Source of the DNA: CAZMGD01 sp964565705
Lineage (GTDB): Bacteria; Actinomycetota; Acidimicrobiia; Acidimicrobiales; Ilumatobacteraceae
Length of the DNA: 37,583 nt
Assembly (NCBI GenBank): GCA_964565705.1
Contig: CAZMGD010000032.1
Location: 1 to 37,583 of the forward strand
Direction of reading: 5' to 3'
Below the pieces are notes generated by a model that was not told the origin of the DNA, did not search any database, and saw only the letters and a program-made list of their open reading frames with translations. Position 1 is the stretch's first letter; each line of letters begins with the position of its first letter. Shown here piece after piece: positions 23,525-31,371 of the stretch. The position numbers and the translations under genes were made by a program.

Positions 23525-25234
23525 TCACGGGCGAGTGCCGAGGGCTTCGGCGACCGCGGCGTGGAGGCGCTGGTAGGCGGCGACGTTCTCGTCGCGGTCG
23601 AGGTGGACGCGCAGCAGGGACGGGCCGGGCGTCTCGACGAACGACGTCACGTCGTGCACCGTGGATGCATCGGTCGCGGCGAGTCCGTGAGCGGCTGCCA
23701 GCAGCAGGACGTCGGTGCCATGGGGCGTGCCGAACAGCTGCTCGAACCGGGCGGTGTCGAGGGATTGGCGCTGCGGCAGGAACGAGAAGATCCCGCCGCC
23801 GTCGTTGTCGACGACCACGATCCGCACGTCGAGGCCCCGACCGGCCAGCGCGACGAGTGCCGCCGAGTCGTGCAGCAGGGCGACGTCGCCGATCAGCACC
23901 CCGACCGGCCCACCGGTCGCCGCGGCGACGCCGATCGCCGTCGCCACGACACCGTCGATGCCGTTGGCCCCGCGGTTGGCGAGCACGCGCACGTCGTCGC
24001 GGGCAGGACCGAACCACTCCAGCGCCCGGATCGGCATCGACGACGAGACGACCAGCGTCGCACCGGACGGCAGCGCGGCCGCCGCCGCAGCGGCGACGGC
24101 CGGCTCCGTCGGCGCGCCCGACCCGAGCAGCGAGTCGGCCGCCTCCCGGGCGGCCCCGTCGGCGTGGCGCCACCGCGCCGCCCACGGCGTGCCGCGCGCG
24201 CCGGTGAGCGCGGCCGCCAGACGGCGGCACACGGCCGACGGATCGGCGGTGACGCGGACGGCGACGAGGTGGGCCGGGTCGGCCACCGCCGGCCGGGCGC
24301 TCACGTGCACCTCGGTCGCGCCCGAGGCCGCGATCCACTGGGCGAGCACCTTGGACGACGGCGCCTCGCCGAGCCGGACGACGACGGACGGCGCGTGGGC
24401 GTCGGCGAACGACGGCACCCGGAGCAGGGCATCGAACCGGACGATCGCCGCCTCCAGGCTGCGGACCCCCGAGCGCGGGTCGGCGAGCACCGGCCAGCCC
24501 GTCGCGTCCGCGAGCGTGGACACTGCGGCCGACGCGCCACACCCGGCACCGGCGACGATCACACCGCGCTGACGGTCGAGCGTCGACACCAGCCGCGCGA
24601 CCACGGCGTCATCGAGCGCGCCCGCCAGGGGGTGAACGGTCCGCTGCCATGGAACGCCACCATCGCGCCCGGGTGGCGGTTCGAACGGTGTCCCGACCAG
24701 CGGTTCGCGGAATGCCAAGTTCAGGTGCACCGGCCCGGGATCGGCCCCCGACGCCGCGGCGAACGCCCGCGCCGCGAGCGAGCGCCACGATCCGCTGGTC
24801 GCCGGATCGGCGACGCCGGGTGCGTGGAACCAGCGCACCGCCGCGCCGTACAGGCCGTCCTGGTCGATCGTCTGCGCCGCGCCGACGTCGTGCAGCTCTG
24901 GCGGGCGGTCGGCCGTGCACACCAGCATCGGCACGCCCGACAGATCGGCCTCGGCCACGGCCCCGTGGAAGTGCGTGGCCGCCGTGCCGCTCGTGCACAG
25001 CAGCACGGCCGGCACCCCTGACGAGAGCGCGCTGCCCAGTGCGGCGAATGCGGCGGCTCGCTCGTCGTGGAACACGTCGACGCGCAACTCGGCGCGTTCG
25101 GTGAGCGCCAGCGCCAGTGGGGTCGAACGACTGCCGGGAGCGATCACGGCGTGGCGCACGCCGGCGCGCACCCATTCGTCGACCAGGGTGGCGCAGAACG
25201 TCGCGGCGACGTCAGCGGGATCGGGGATCGGCAC
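23525..25234 (-). CDS. menD: SEPHCHC synthase (menaquinone)
   Basis: Thiamine-diphosphate enzyme that joins 2-oxoglutarate-derived succinic semialdehyde to isochorismate. It is 569 residues from GTG 25234. The N-terminal domain has APGSRSTPLALAL and HDERAAAFAALG, where Glu58 is the expected cofactor-activating glutamate, then LLCTSGTAATHFHGAVAEA. The C-terminal ThDP-binding domain has LANRGANGIDGVVATAIGVA, GDVALLHD and VVVDNDGGGIFSFLPQ. Longer upstream extensions in the same frame are not family-like. It is divergent from the menH candidate by about 21 bases. Confidence 0.94.
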   Translation of the reverse strand: MPIPDPADVAATFCATLVDEWVRAGVRHAVIAPGSRSTPLALALTERAELRVDVFHDERAAAFAALGSALSSGVPAVLLCTSGTAATHFHGAVAEADLSGVPMLVCTADRPPELHDVGAAQTIDQDGLYGAAVRWFHAPGVADPATSGSWRSLAARAFAAASGADPGPVHLNLAFREPLVGTPFEPPPGRDGGVPWQRTVHPLAGALDDAVVARLVSTLDRQRGVIVAGAGCGASAAVSTLADATGWPVLADPRSGVRSLEAAIVRFDALLRVPSFADAHAPSVVVRLGEAPSSKVLAQWIAASGATEVHVSARPAVADPAHLVAVRVTADPSAVCRRLAAALTGARGTPWAARWRHADGAAREAADSLLGSGAPTEPAVAAAAAAALPSGATLVVSSSMPIRALEWFGPARDDVRVLANRGANGIDGVVATAIGVAAATGGPVGVLIGDVALLHDSAALVALAGRGLDVRIVVVDNDGGGIFSFLPQRQSLDTARFEQLFGTPHGTDVLLLAAAHGLAATDASTVHDVTSFVETPGPSLLRVHLDRDENVAAYQRLHAAVAEALGTRP

Positions 25235-25255
25235 CGGCCTATCGTGACACCCGTG

Positions 25256-26059
25256 ATGCCCCGACCCACGGCCGATCGTCCGCTCGAGCCGTTGCGCCTC
25301 CAGCCGTGGAACGGACCGCTCTACGCCGAGCGCTTCGGGCCGCGCACCGACCGGCTGGTGTTCCTCCACGGCTTCACCCAGACCGGCCGATCGTGGCTGC
25401 CCGTCGCCACCGCGTTCGCCCGCGAGTTCGACGTGATGCTCGTCGATGCACCGGGCCACGGCGGCTCGGCGACGGTCCGGGCCGATCTCCGCCGCACCGC
25501 CGACCTGCTCGGCCAGACCGGCGGCACCGGCACCTACATCGGCTACTCGATGGGCGGCCGGATGTGCCTGCACCTCGCGCTGACCCATCCACACCTCGTT
25601 CCCCGCCTCGTACTCGTGTCGACGACGGCCGGCATCGCCGACGAGACCGAACGAGCCGAGCGGCGCGACCACGACGACGACCTCGCCGACTCGATCGAGG
25701 ACGACGGCGTCGCGCCGTTCCTCGATCGTTGGATCGCCCAGCCGATCTTCGACGGCCTGGCGATCACCGAAGCCGAACGTGAGGATCGCCTCCGCAACAC
25801 CGCCGAGGGCCTGGCGTCGAGCCTGCGGATGGCGGGCACGGGCACCCAGGATCCGCTGTGGAACCGCCTGCGCGAGCTGTCGATGCCCGTGCTGATCATC
25901 GCCGGCGACCGGGACACGAAGTTCGTCGACATCGGCCGCCAGCTGGCAGCCGGCATCGACCGGTCCACGTTCGTGAGGGTGCCCGGCGCCGGCCACGCCG
26001 TGCACTTCGAGCAGCCGATCGTCACCGCCGAACTGATCGCCGAGTTCCTGCGCTCCTGA
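25256..26059 (+). CDS. menH: Alpha/beta hydrolase, probable SHCHC synthase MenH
   Basis: A 267-residue alpha/beta hydrolase. It has FLHGFTQTGRSW (36-47), VDAPGHGGS, nucleophile Ser98 in IGYSMGG, Asp220 in AGDRDTKF and His247 in GAGHAVHFEQP. These are the pattern and length of MenH, which eliminates pyruvate from the MenD product. Position divergent from menD supports this, but many hydrolases share these motifs. In-frame GTG codons at 25244 and 25253 are alternative starts. The symbol rests on context. Confidence 0.75.
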   Translation: MPRPTADRPLEPLRLQPWNGPLYAERFGPRTDRLVFLHGFTQTGRSWLPVATAFAREFDVMLVDAPGHGGSATVRADLRRTADLLGQTGGTGTYIGYSMGGRMCLHLALTHPHLVPRLVLVSTTAGIADETERAERRDHDDDLADSIEDDGVAPFLDRWIAQPIFDGLAITEAEREDRLRNTAEGLASSLRMAGTGTQDPLWNRLRELSMPVLIIAGDRDTKFVDIGRQLAAGIDRSTFVRVPGAGHAVHFEQPIVTAELIAEFLRS

Positions 26060-26077
26060 CGAGCGCTGCGGCGTCGG

Positions 26078-26398
26078 TCAGTTGTTGTTGACGATGATGA
26101 ACCAGATCGGCATCAGCGCGAGGCCGACGATGCCGAGCACGAGGCCGGCGGTCGCCATCCCGTGACCCTTGATCCGGCCCATCGAGTTCGTGATCTCCTT
26201 GCGGCTCTGCACACCGAACACGATCGCGAGGATCGACAGCACGATCGGACAGACGAAGATCCCGATGATCCCGAGGACCAGCGAGGCCGTCGCCTTGCCG
26301 CTCTGGGCGGGCGGGCCGAACGAGTCACCACCGCCCCCGTACGGCGTGTAACCCGGCGGCGGGCCCATGTTCGGCGGCGGCGGAGGGATCGAGCTCAT
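26078..26398 (-). CDS. DUF4190 small membrane protein
   Basis: A 106-residue protein. A Pro/Gly/Tyr-rich cytoplasmic N-terminus (about 1-32) is followed by two membrane helices (about 38-62 and 83-103). The loop between them reads FGVQSRKEITNSMGRIKGHG, which with AxxGLVLGIVGL is the DUF4190 signature. Its function is unknown in the family. It ends convergent with the menH candidate by 18 bases and is followed by menA 25 bases upstream-coded, both on the minus strand, so menA and this gene may be cotranscribed. Confidence 0.8.
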   Translation of the reverse strand: MSSIPPPPPNMGPPPGYTPYGGGGDSFGPPAQSGKATASLVLGIIGIFVCPIVLSILAIVFGVQSRKEITNSMGRIKGHGMATAGLVLGIVGLALMPIWFIIVNNN

Positions 26399-26423
26399 GG
26401 CACGGTGACCCTAGTCGGACGAG

Positions 26424-27293
26424 TCATCCGCCGAGGGCGATCCCGATCGAGAACAGGAGCCCGAACACCAGCTGTGTGCGGCCCGTGGCCCCGAGCACGG
26501 CGATCAGCTCGCGCCCGACGGCGCCGCGCCGCACGAGCCTGACCGCGGGCACCGCGGCGACCGCCGCGCCGAGCCCGAGCACCGCCGGCCAGCGCCACAG
26601 CGCGGCCACAACGACGACCGCGACTGCGGCGACGACCATCGATCCCGTGTAGAGCGACCGGGTGCGCGCATCTCCGAGGCGCACCGCCAGCGTCCGCTTG
26701 CCGGACGCACGGTCGGTCGGGATGTCGCGCAGGTTGTTGACGATCAGGAGCGAGCAGGCCAGCAACCCGACCGGGATCGACGCGACCCACATCAACGCCG
26801 TCAGCCGCTCGACGATCACGTACGACGTGCCGACCGTCGCGACGAGGCCGAAGAACACGAACACGAACAGCTCGCCGAAGCCGGCGTAGCCGTAGGGCCG
26901 GGGACCGCCCGTGTAGAACCAGGCCGCGGCGATCGCGGCGACGCCGACGACGAGCAGCCACCACGTCGTGACGACCGCCAGCACGAGCCCTGCGGCGGCG
27001 GCGACCCCGAATGCGGCGAACGCGGCGCGCTTCACCGATGACGCTGAGGCGAGGCCGCTGGCGACCAGGCGCACCGGCCCGACCCGATCGGCGTCGGTGC
27101 CGCGCACCCCGTCGCTGTAGTCGTTCGCGTAGTTGACGCCCACCTGGAGCGCGAGGCTGACCACCAACGCCAACGCTGCCCGCCACCACACCGGGTGCGG
27201 CTCGCCGACCGCGCAGGCCATGCCCACGGCGACCGGTACGACCGCCGCCGGCAACGTGCGCGGCCGGGCGCCCTGGATCCATCGGTTCGTCAC
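26424..27293 (-). CDS. menA: 1,4-dihydroxy-2-naphthoate polyprenyltransferase
   Basis: UbiA-superfamily membrane enzyme that attaches the polyprenyl tail to dihydroxynaphthoate in menaquinone synthesis. It is 289 residues from GTG 27293. Asp-rich motif 1 is NDYSDGVRGTD (57-67). Motif 2 is DIPTDRASGKRTLAVRLG (190-207), with the GKRTLxVRLG signature of MenA. About eight hydrophobic helices surround these. The N-terminal RPRTLPAAVVPV is also typical. The polyprenyl chain it uses comes from trans-prenyl diphosphate synthases not seen here. Confidence 0.93.
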   Translation of the reverse strand: MTNRWIQGARPRTLPAAVVPVAVGMACAVGEPHPVWWRAALALVVSLALQVGVNYANDYSDGVRGTDADRVGPVRLVASGLASASSVKRAAFAAFGVAAAAGLVLAVVTTWWLLVVGVAAIAAAWFYTGGPRPYGYAGFGELFVFVFFGLVATVGTSYVIVERLTALMWVASIPVGLLACSLLIVNNLRDIPTDRASGKRTLAVRLGDARTRSLYTGSMVVAAVAVVVVAALWRWPAVLGLGAAVAAVPAVRLVRRGAVGRELIAVLGATGRTQLVFGLLFSIGIALGG

Positions 27294-27349
27294 CCGCCCA
27301 GCCTGCCGGGTGGATACGGTGCGGGCACGCATCGGTGAGGGGACGGGTG

Positions 27350-28756
27350 ATGACCGACGATCTCTGGCGGCTGGACGCGATCGAACAGGCGACGATGGTC
27401 CGCCGGCGCGAGGTGTCGAGCAGGGAGCTGGTGCAGGCCCACCTCGACCGCATCGAGCAGGTCAACCCGGCCGTCAACGCGATCGTGCGGGTCCTCGCCG
27501 AGAGCGCCCTCGCCGGCGCGGACGCCGCCGACCGCGCCGTCGCCGGCGGCAACCCGCTCGGTCCGCTGCACGGCGTGCCGATGACGGTCAAGGAGAACCT
27601 CGACCTCATCGGCACGCCGACCACCAACTCACTCGTCGCGTTCGCCGACGCGGTCGTCGCCGTCGACGCGCCGGTCGTCGAGCGGATGCGCGCCGCCGGA
27701 GCGATCCCGATCGGGCGCACGAACCTGCCCGACCTCGGCCTGCGGGTCACGACCGATTCCTCGCTGCACGGCATCACCCGCAACCCGTGGGATCCGACTC
27801 GCACCGCCGGCGGGTCGAGCGGTGGGGAGGCCGCCGCGCTCGCCACCGGGATGAGCCCGATCGGGCTCGGCAACGACATCGGCGGATCGCTGCGCAACCC
27901 CGCCCACTGCTGCGGGATCGCGTCGATCAAGCCGACCGTCGGCGTGATCCCCTCGGCCGACACCCTCCCGTTCGAGGACGGGGGGATGAGCTCGCAGCTG
28001 ATGCTGGTACAGGGCGTGATGGCCCGCCGCGTCGCCGACGTCCGCGCCGGTCTGGTGGTCGTCGCCGGGCCGCACCCCCGCGACCCCGGCGCCCTGCCGG
28101 TCGTGCTCGCCGACGGGCCAGCCGGTGTGCGGCGGCGGATCGCCGTCACCGCAGAGCCGCCCGGGGGCAGCACGCATCCGTCGGTCGCCGCCGTCGTACG
28201 TGCCGCCGCTGACGTCCTGTCCGACGCGGGTCACGACGTCGTCGAGGCGACGCCGCCGGACTACGAGCAGGCGATCGAGCTGTGGGGGTTGGTGCTCGCC
28301 GGCGACCTGACGGTGCAGCTCCCCCTGATCGAGGCGGTGATGGGCGCCGCCGGTGTGCGCTTCCTGGAGCTCGCCAGGCAGCGGGTGCCGGACACGGATC
28401 TGACCGGCTGGACGACAGCGCTCACCGCCCGTCACGGGGTCCTGCGCCGCTGGCGCGAGTGGCACCGGTCCCATGAACTGCTGCTCAGCCCGGTGTGGAC
28501 GCAGCCGGCGTTCGTCGAAGGCCTCGACGTCCGCGATCTCGACGGCGCGAACGCCGTGCTGGAGCTGATCCGGCCGGTGACGCCGATGAACCTGCTCGGC
28601 CTGCCGGCGGCGGCGGTCCCGGCCGGGATGGCCGACGGGTTGCCGGTCGGGGTGCAGGTCAGCGGCTGGCGGTTCGACGACCTGCGCTGCCTCGACGTCG
28701 CCGCCGAGATCGAATCCGCGCTCGGCCTCCCGACCCCGATCGACCCGGTGAACTGA
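27350..28756 (+). CDS. Amidase-signature family hydrolase
   Basis: A 468-residue amidase with the Ser-cisSer-Lys triad visible: Lys81 in MTVKEN, Ser156/Ser157 in AGGSSGGEAAA and nucleophile Ser180 in GNDIGGSLRNPA. The family includes GatA, but the GatA-specific context (gatC, gatB) is missing and the C-terminal region differs, so a stand-alone amidase is more likely. A good ribosome binding site (GAGGGG) precedes ATG 27350. It lies between menA and menE without an obvious connection to quinone synthesis. Confidence 0.88.
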   Translation: MTDDLWRLDAIEQATMVRRREVSSRELVQAHLDRIEQVNPAVNAIVRVLAESALAGADAADRAVAGGNPLGPLHGVPMTVKENLDLIGTPTTNSLVAFADAVVAVDAPVVERMRAAGAIPIGRTNLPDLGLRVTTDSSLHGITRNPWDPTRTAGGSSGGEAAALATGMSPIGLGNDIGGSLRNPAHCCGIASIKPTVGVIPSADTLPFEDGGMSSQLMLVQGVMARRVADVRAGLVVVAGPHPRDPGALPVVLADGPAGVRRRIAVTAEPPGGSTHPSVAAVVRAAADVLSDAGHDVVEATPPDYEQAIELWGLVLAGDLTVQLPLIEAVMGAAGVRFLELARQRVPDTDLTGWTTALTARHGVLRRWREWHRSHELLLSPVWTQPAFVEGLDVRDLDGANAVLELIRPVTPMNLLGLPAAAVPAGMADGLPVGVQVSGWRFDDLRCLDVAAEIESALGLPTPIDPVN

Positions 28757-28768
28757 CGCCGGGCCGCA

Positions 28769-28826
28769 AGGTGTCAGAAACCCCGCGCTCACAGCGCTGG
28801 TCGACCACCGCGCCGTTCTGACACCT
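28769..28826. repeat. Long inverted repeat with TGTCAGAA core, copy 2
   Basis: AGGTGTCAGAA (28769-28779) and TTCTGACACCT (28816-28826) are perfect 11-bp inverted arms around 36 bases. It occupies the convergent gap between the amidase gene and menE. The arm core GGTGTCAGAA is shared with copy 1 (17677-17743), and both right arms are preceded by a C-rich CCG, giving TCAGAACGG on the minus strand. Confidence 0.75.
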
Positions 28827-28837
28827 CGGGCAGGATC

Positions 28838-29959
28838 TCAGCGGAGTAGGGCGAGCAGGTCGCGCCGCGGCTTGCCGAGCGCTGTGCGCGGGATCCGTTC
28901 CACCAGCCGCAGCTCGCGCGGGGCGCAGAATGCCGGCAGCACGGTCTTTGCATGTGCACGGAGCTCGTCGAGCGACGGCGGCGCCGAAGGGTCGGCAGGC
29001 ACGACGATGGCGACGACCCGCTCACCCCACTCCGCGTCGGGAGCACCGGCGACGGCGACGTCGGCGACACCAGGCGCCGCGAGCAGCACCGCCTCCACCC
29101 GCTGCGGCCACACGTTCTCACCGCCGCTGATGATCAGCTCGGCGCGCCGGCCGTACACCACGAGACGACCGTCGTCTCCACACGCGCCGAGGTCGCCGGT
29201 CGCCAGCCAGCCCTCGCTGTCGAGCGGTGTCGAGCCGTCCCGGTACGCCCGCAGCAACATCGGCCCGCGCAGGTGGATCTCGCCACGCTCGTCGATGCGT
29301 ACGTGCACGCCGTCGAGCGGCGCGCCGTCGTAGACGACGCCCGAGCCGGTCTCGGTCATCCCGTAGGTGGTGACGACGTTCGCCGGGAGGGTGGCGGGCG
29401 GACGTGAGCCGCCGAGCACGATCGTGCGGAACACGGCCGGATCCACCCGGGCGAGCGCGGTGGCGACCAGCGAGACGAACGACCGGCGGGGCCGCGCTGC
29501 GGCGACGACCGCGTCGGCGTCGAAGCGTTCGAGCACCGTGAGCGACGCACCGCTGTGCAGGGCGCGCGTGACGACCGACAGGCCGCCGACGTGGGCCAGG
29601 GGCAGGCAGGCGATCCAATGGTCGCCGGCGGTCGCATCGAGCCGGGCGCTCGTGGCCGTCGCCGAGGCCGCGACCGCGCCGTGCGTCAGCACCACTCCCT
29701 TGGGGACGCCACTCGAGCCGCTGGTCGCGACCACGAGTGCGTCGCCGGACTCCACCGGGCGTCCACCGGCGAGCCGGTGCTCCCCGCTGCCGTCGATCAC
29801 CGATCCCGGTGCCATCGCCCGCAACAGCTCACCGCGGGCCACGTCAGGCAGCCGTGCATCGACCGGGAACACCGCGTCCCCGCGATCCCACACGCGGCGC
29901 AGCGCGTCGACGAAGCCCGGGCCGGCGGGGAGATCGAGGGCGACGAGCTGGCGGCTCAC
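28838..29959 (-). CDS. menE: o-Succinylbenzoate-CoA ligase
   Basis: ANL-superfamily ligase of 373 residues, a short form typical of actinobacterial MenE, which activates o-succinylbenzoate for ring closure by MenB. Motifs are ATSGSSGVPKG (78-88), LPLAHVGGLSVVTRAL, TYGMTETGSGVVYDG, WLATGDLG, ELIISGGENVWPQRVE and the catalytic Lys363 in ALGKPRRDLL. LPLAHVGGLSV is a MenE-typical stretch. The GTG start at 29959 lies 6 bases after the stop of an SDR gene, so both are probably one transcript. Confidence 0.9.
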   Translation of the reverse strand: MSRQLVALDLPAGPGFVDALRRVWDRGDAVFPVDARLPDVARGELLRAMAPGSVIDGSGEHRLAGGRPVESGDALVVATSGSSGVPKGVVLTHGAVAASATATSARLDATAGDHWIACLPLAHVGGLSVVTRALHSGASLTVLERFDADAVVAAARPRRSFVSLVATALARVDPAVFRTIVLGGSRPPATLPANVVTTYGMTETGSGVVYDGAPLDGVHVRIDERGEIHLRGPMLLRAYRDGSTPLDSEGWLATGDLGACGDDGRLVVYGRRAELIISGGENVWPQRVEAVLLAAPGVADVAVAGAPDAEWGERVVAIVVPADPSAPPSLDELRAHAKTVLPAFCAPRELRLVERIPRTALGKPRRDLLALLR

Positions 29960-29965
29960 CGATCG

Positions 29966-30730
29966 CTACATCGCGCCGCTGCGCACGCCGGCGCCGCCGT
30001 CGATCACGAACGTCTCGCCGGTGATCCACGACGCGCGGTCGCTGACGAGGAACGCGGCGAGGTTGGCGATGTCCTCGGGCCGGCCGAGGCGCCCGGTCGG
30101 CATCGAGTGCGCCAGGCGGTCGCCGAAGTTCTCGACGAGCACCGCAGCGAAGTCGGTGTCGACGAGGCCCGGCGCGATCCCGACGACGCGCGTCGGGCCG
30201 ATCTCGCCGGCGAGCACGCGGGTGAGGTGGATGATCGCCGCCTTCGTGAGGTTGTAGACGCCGAGGCCGACCTCGGACCGCAAGCCGCCCACCGACGCGA
30301 TGTTGACGATCACACCGGGCGTGGTCGAGAACGCGAGACGGTGGGCGGCCTGGCTCCAGAACAGCGGGCCGCGCAGGTTCACCTCGAACGTCTTGTCGTA
30401 CGCCCGCGGCTCGACGTCGAGCGTGGGCCCGTAGAACGGGTTGGTCGCCGCGTTGTTGACGAGGATGTCGAGCCCACCCAGCTCGTCCATCGTCGCCCGT
30501 ACGGCCGCCTCGCCCGCGTCGATGTCGCCGCCGTTCGCCGGGAACACCCCGAGGCGGGCACCTGGCGCCCGGGAACGGATCTCCTCGGCGGCGGCTTCCA
30601 ACCCCTCGAGCTTGCGCGCGCTGAGCATCACCGCCGCCCCCGAGGCCGCCAGCTCGGAGGCGATCGCCTTGCCGATGCCCTTCGACGCGCCGGTCACGAG
30701 CGCGACCTTTCCGTCCAGTCGGATGTCCAT
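29966..30730 (-). CDS. Short-chain dehydrogenase/reductase
   Basis: NAD(P)-dependent oxidoreductase of 254 residues, classical SDR type. The Rossmann motif is TGASKGIG (13-20) and the structural NNAAT is at 92-96. Catalytic Ser146, Tyr159 and Lys163 lie in NIASVGG and GVYNLTKAA. It ends in the usual ETFVIDGGAG tail. FabG-like 3-oxoacyl reduction is possible, but substrate cannot be fixed. The ATG at 30730 gives the standard N-terminus. It lies directly upstream of menE in the same direction, which may be chance. Confidence 0.88.
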   Translation of the reverse strand: MDIRLDGKVALVTGASKGIGKAIASELAASGAAVMLSARKLEGLEAAAEEIRSRAPGARLGVFPANGGDIDAGEAAVRATMDELGGLDILVNNAATNPFYGPTLDVEPRAYDKTFEVNLRGPLFWSQAAHRLAFSTTPGVIVNIASVGGLRSEVGLGVYNLTKAAIIHLTRVLAGEIGPTRVVGIAPGLVDTDFAAVLVENFGDRLAHSMPTGRLGRPEDIANLAAFLVSDRASWITGETFVIDGGAGVRSGAM

Positions 30731-30773
30731 CGGTGGCACGCTAGCGGTGACCCCGTGGGCCAGAATGATCCGC

Positions 30774-31337
30774 ATGGACCCTGTCGTCATGACCCCTGAC
30801 CCCTGGTTCGGGGGCAAGCTCGTCAAGTACTGGTGGCTGGTCGCTCTGCTCGGCGTCGCCCTCGTGGTGATCGGGATCCTCCTGATCGTGCACCTCGTCG
30901 GCGCCGCGTTCACGCTGGCGCTGCTGATCGGGATCGGCCTGATCATCTCGGGCATCGACGAGATCGTGCAGGCCGACCGCCACACCTCCCGGTGGGCGTC
31001 ATGGCTGCTCGGCGGCCTCTGGATCGTGACCGGCGTCATCGCGATGGCCTGGCCGGGGATCACGCTCTGGGCGGTCGCGGTCGTGGTCGGCATCGGCCTG
31101 CTCGTGACCGGGATCCTGGAGATCGTGTTCGCGATCCGGATGCGGCGCGAGATGCCGGGCTGGTACTGGGCGCTCGTCAGCGGCGTCCTGGCGGTCGTCG
31201 CCGGGGTGCTGTCGCTGGCCTGGCCAGACGCGACCGTCCTCGTGCTCGCCGTGCTGCTCGGGATCTACGTGCTGCTGCGCGGCCTGTCGACGATCATGTT
31301 CGCGTTCGGCCTGCGCAGCCTCGGCACGCTGCACTGA
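30774..31337 (+). CDS. HdeD/DUF308-family membrane protein
   Basis: A 187-residue protein with six predicted membrane helices in a three-fold repeat pattern of WxxxLxGxLxIxxGIxxLxWP type: WWLVALLGVALVVIGILLIV, WLLGGLWIVTGVIAMAWPG and WALVSGVLAVVAGVLSLAWP. This is the HdeD/DUF308 signature, a family tied in E. coli to acid resistance but of unknown molecular role. ATG 30765 and ATG 30774 are both possible starts. Divergent from the SDR gene by about 43 bases; convergent with a ClC gene across a hairpin. Confidence 0.85.
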   Translation: MDPVVMTPDPWFGGKLVKYWWLVALLGVALVVIGILLIVHLVGAAFTLALLIGIGLIISGIDEIVQADRHTSRWASWLLGGLWIVTGVIAMAWPGITLWAVAVVVGIGLLVTGILEIVFAIRMRREMPGWYWALVSGVLAVVAGVLSLAWPDATVLVLAVLLGIYVLLRGLSTIMFAFGLRSLGTLH

Positions 31338-31358
31338 GCGGCCGCGCGTGGCGGCCGC
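31338..31358. terminator. GCGGCCGC hairpin between convergent genes
   Basis: Two copies of the 8-base palindrome GCGGCCGC (31338-31345 and 31351-31358) pair around a GCGTG loop immediately after the HdeD stop codon and before the convergent ClC gene end. It fills most of the 34-base gap, so it is likely a two-way terminator. Confidence 0.55.
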
Positions 31359-31371
31359 CCAGCCGCCACCG

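Noticed and set aside
24670..24700. GGTTCGAACGG sequence resembling a tRNA T arm
   Set aside because: It lies inside menD and no acceptor or anticodon arm fits around it.
26395..28173. A 592-codon minus-strand frame over menA and the amidase
   Set aside because: It has no domain pattern and overlaps two well-supported genes in other frames.
27350..28756. GatA subunit of the glutamyl-tRNA amidotransferase
   Set aside because: The amidase triad is there, but gatB and gatC are missing and the C-terminal half is not GatA-like by eye; I call it only an amidase-signature hydrolase.
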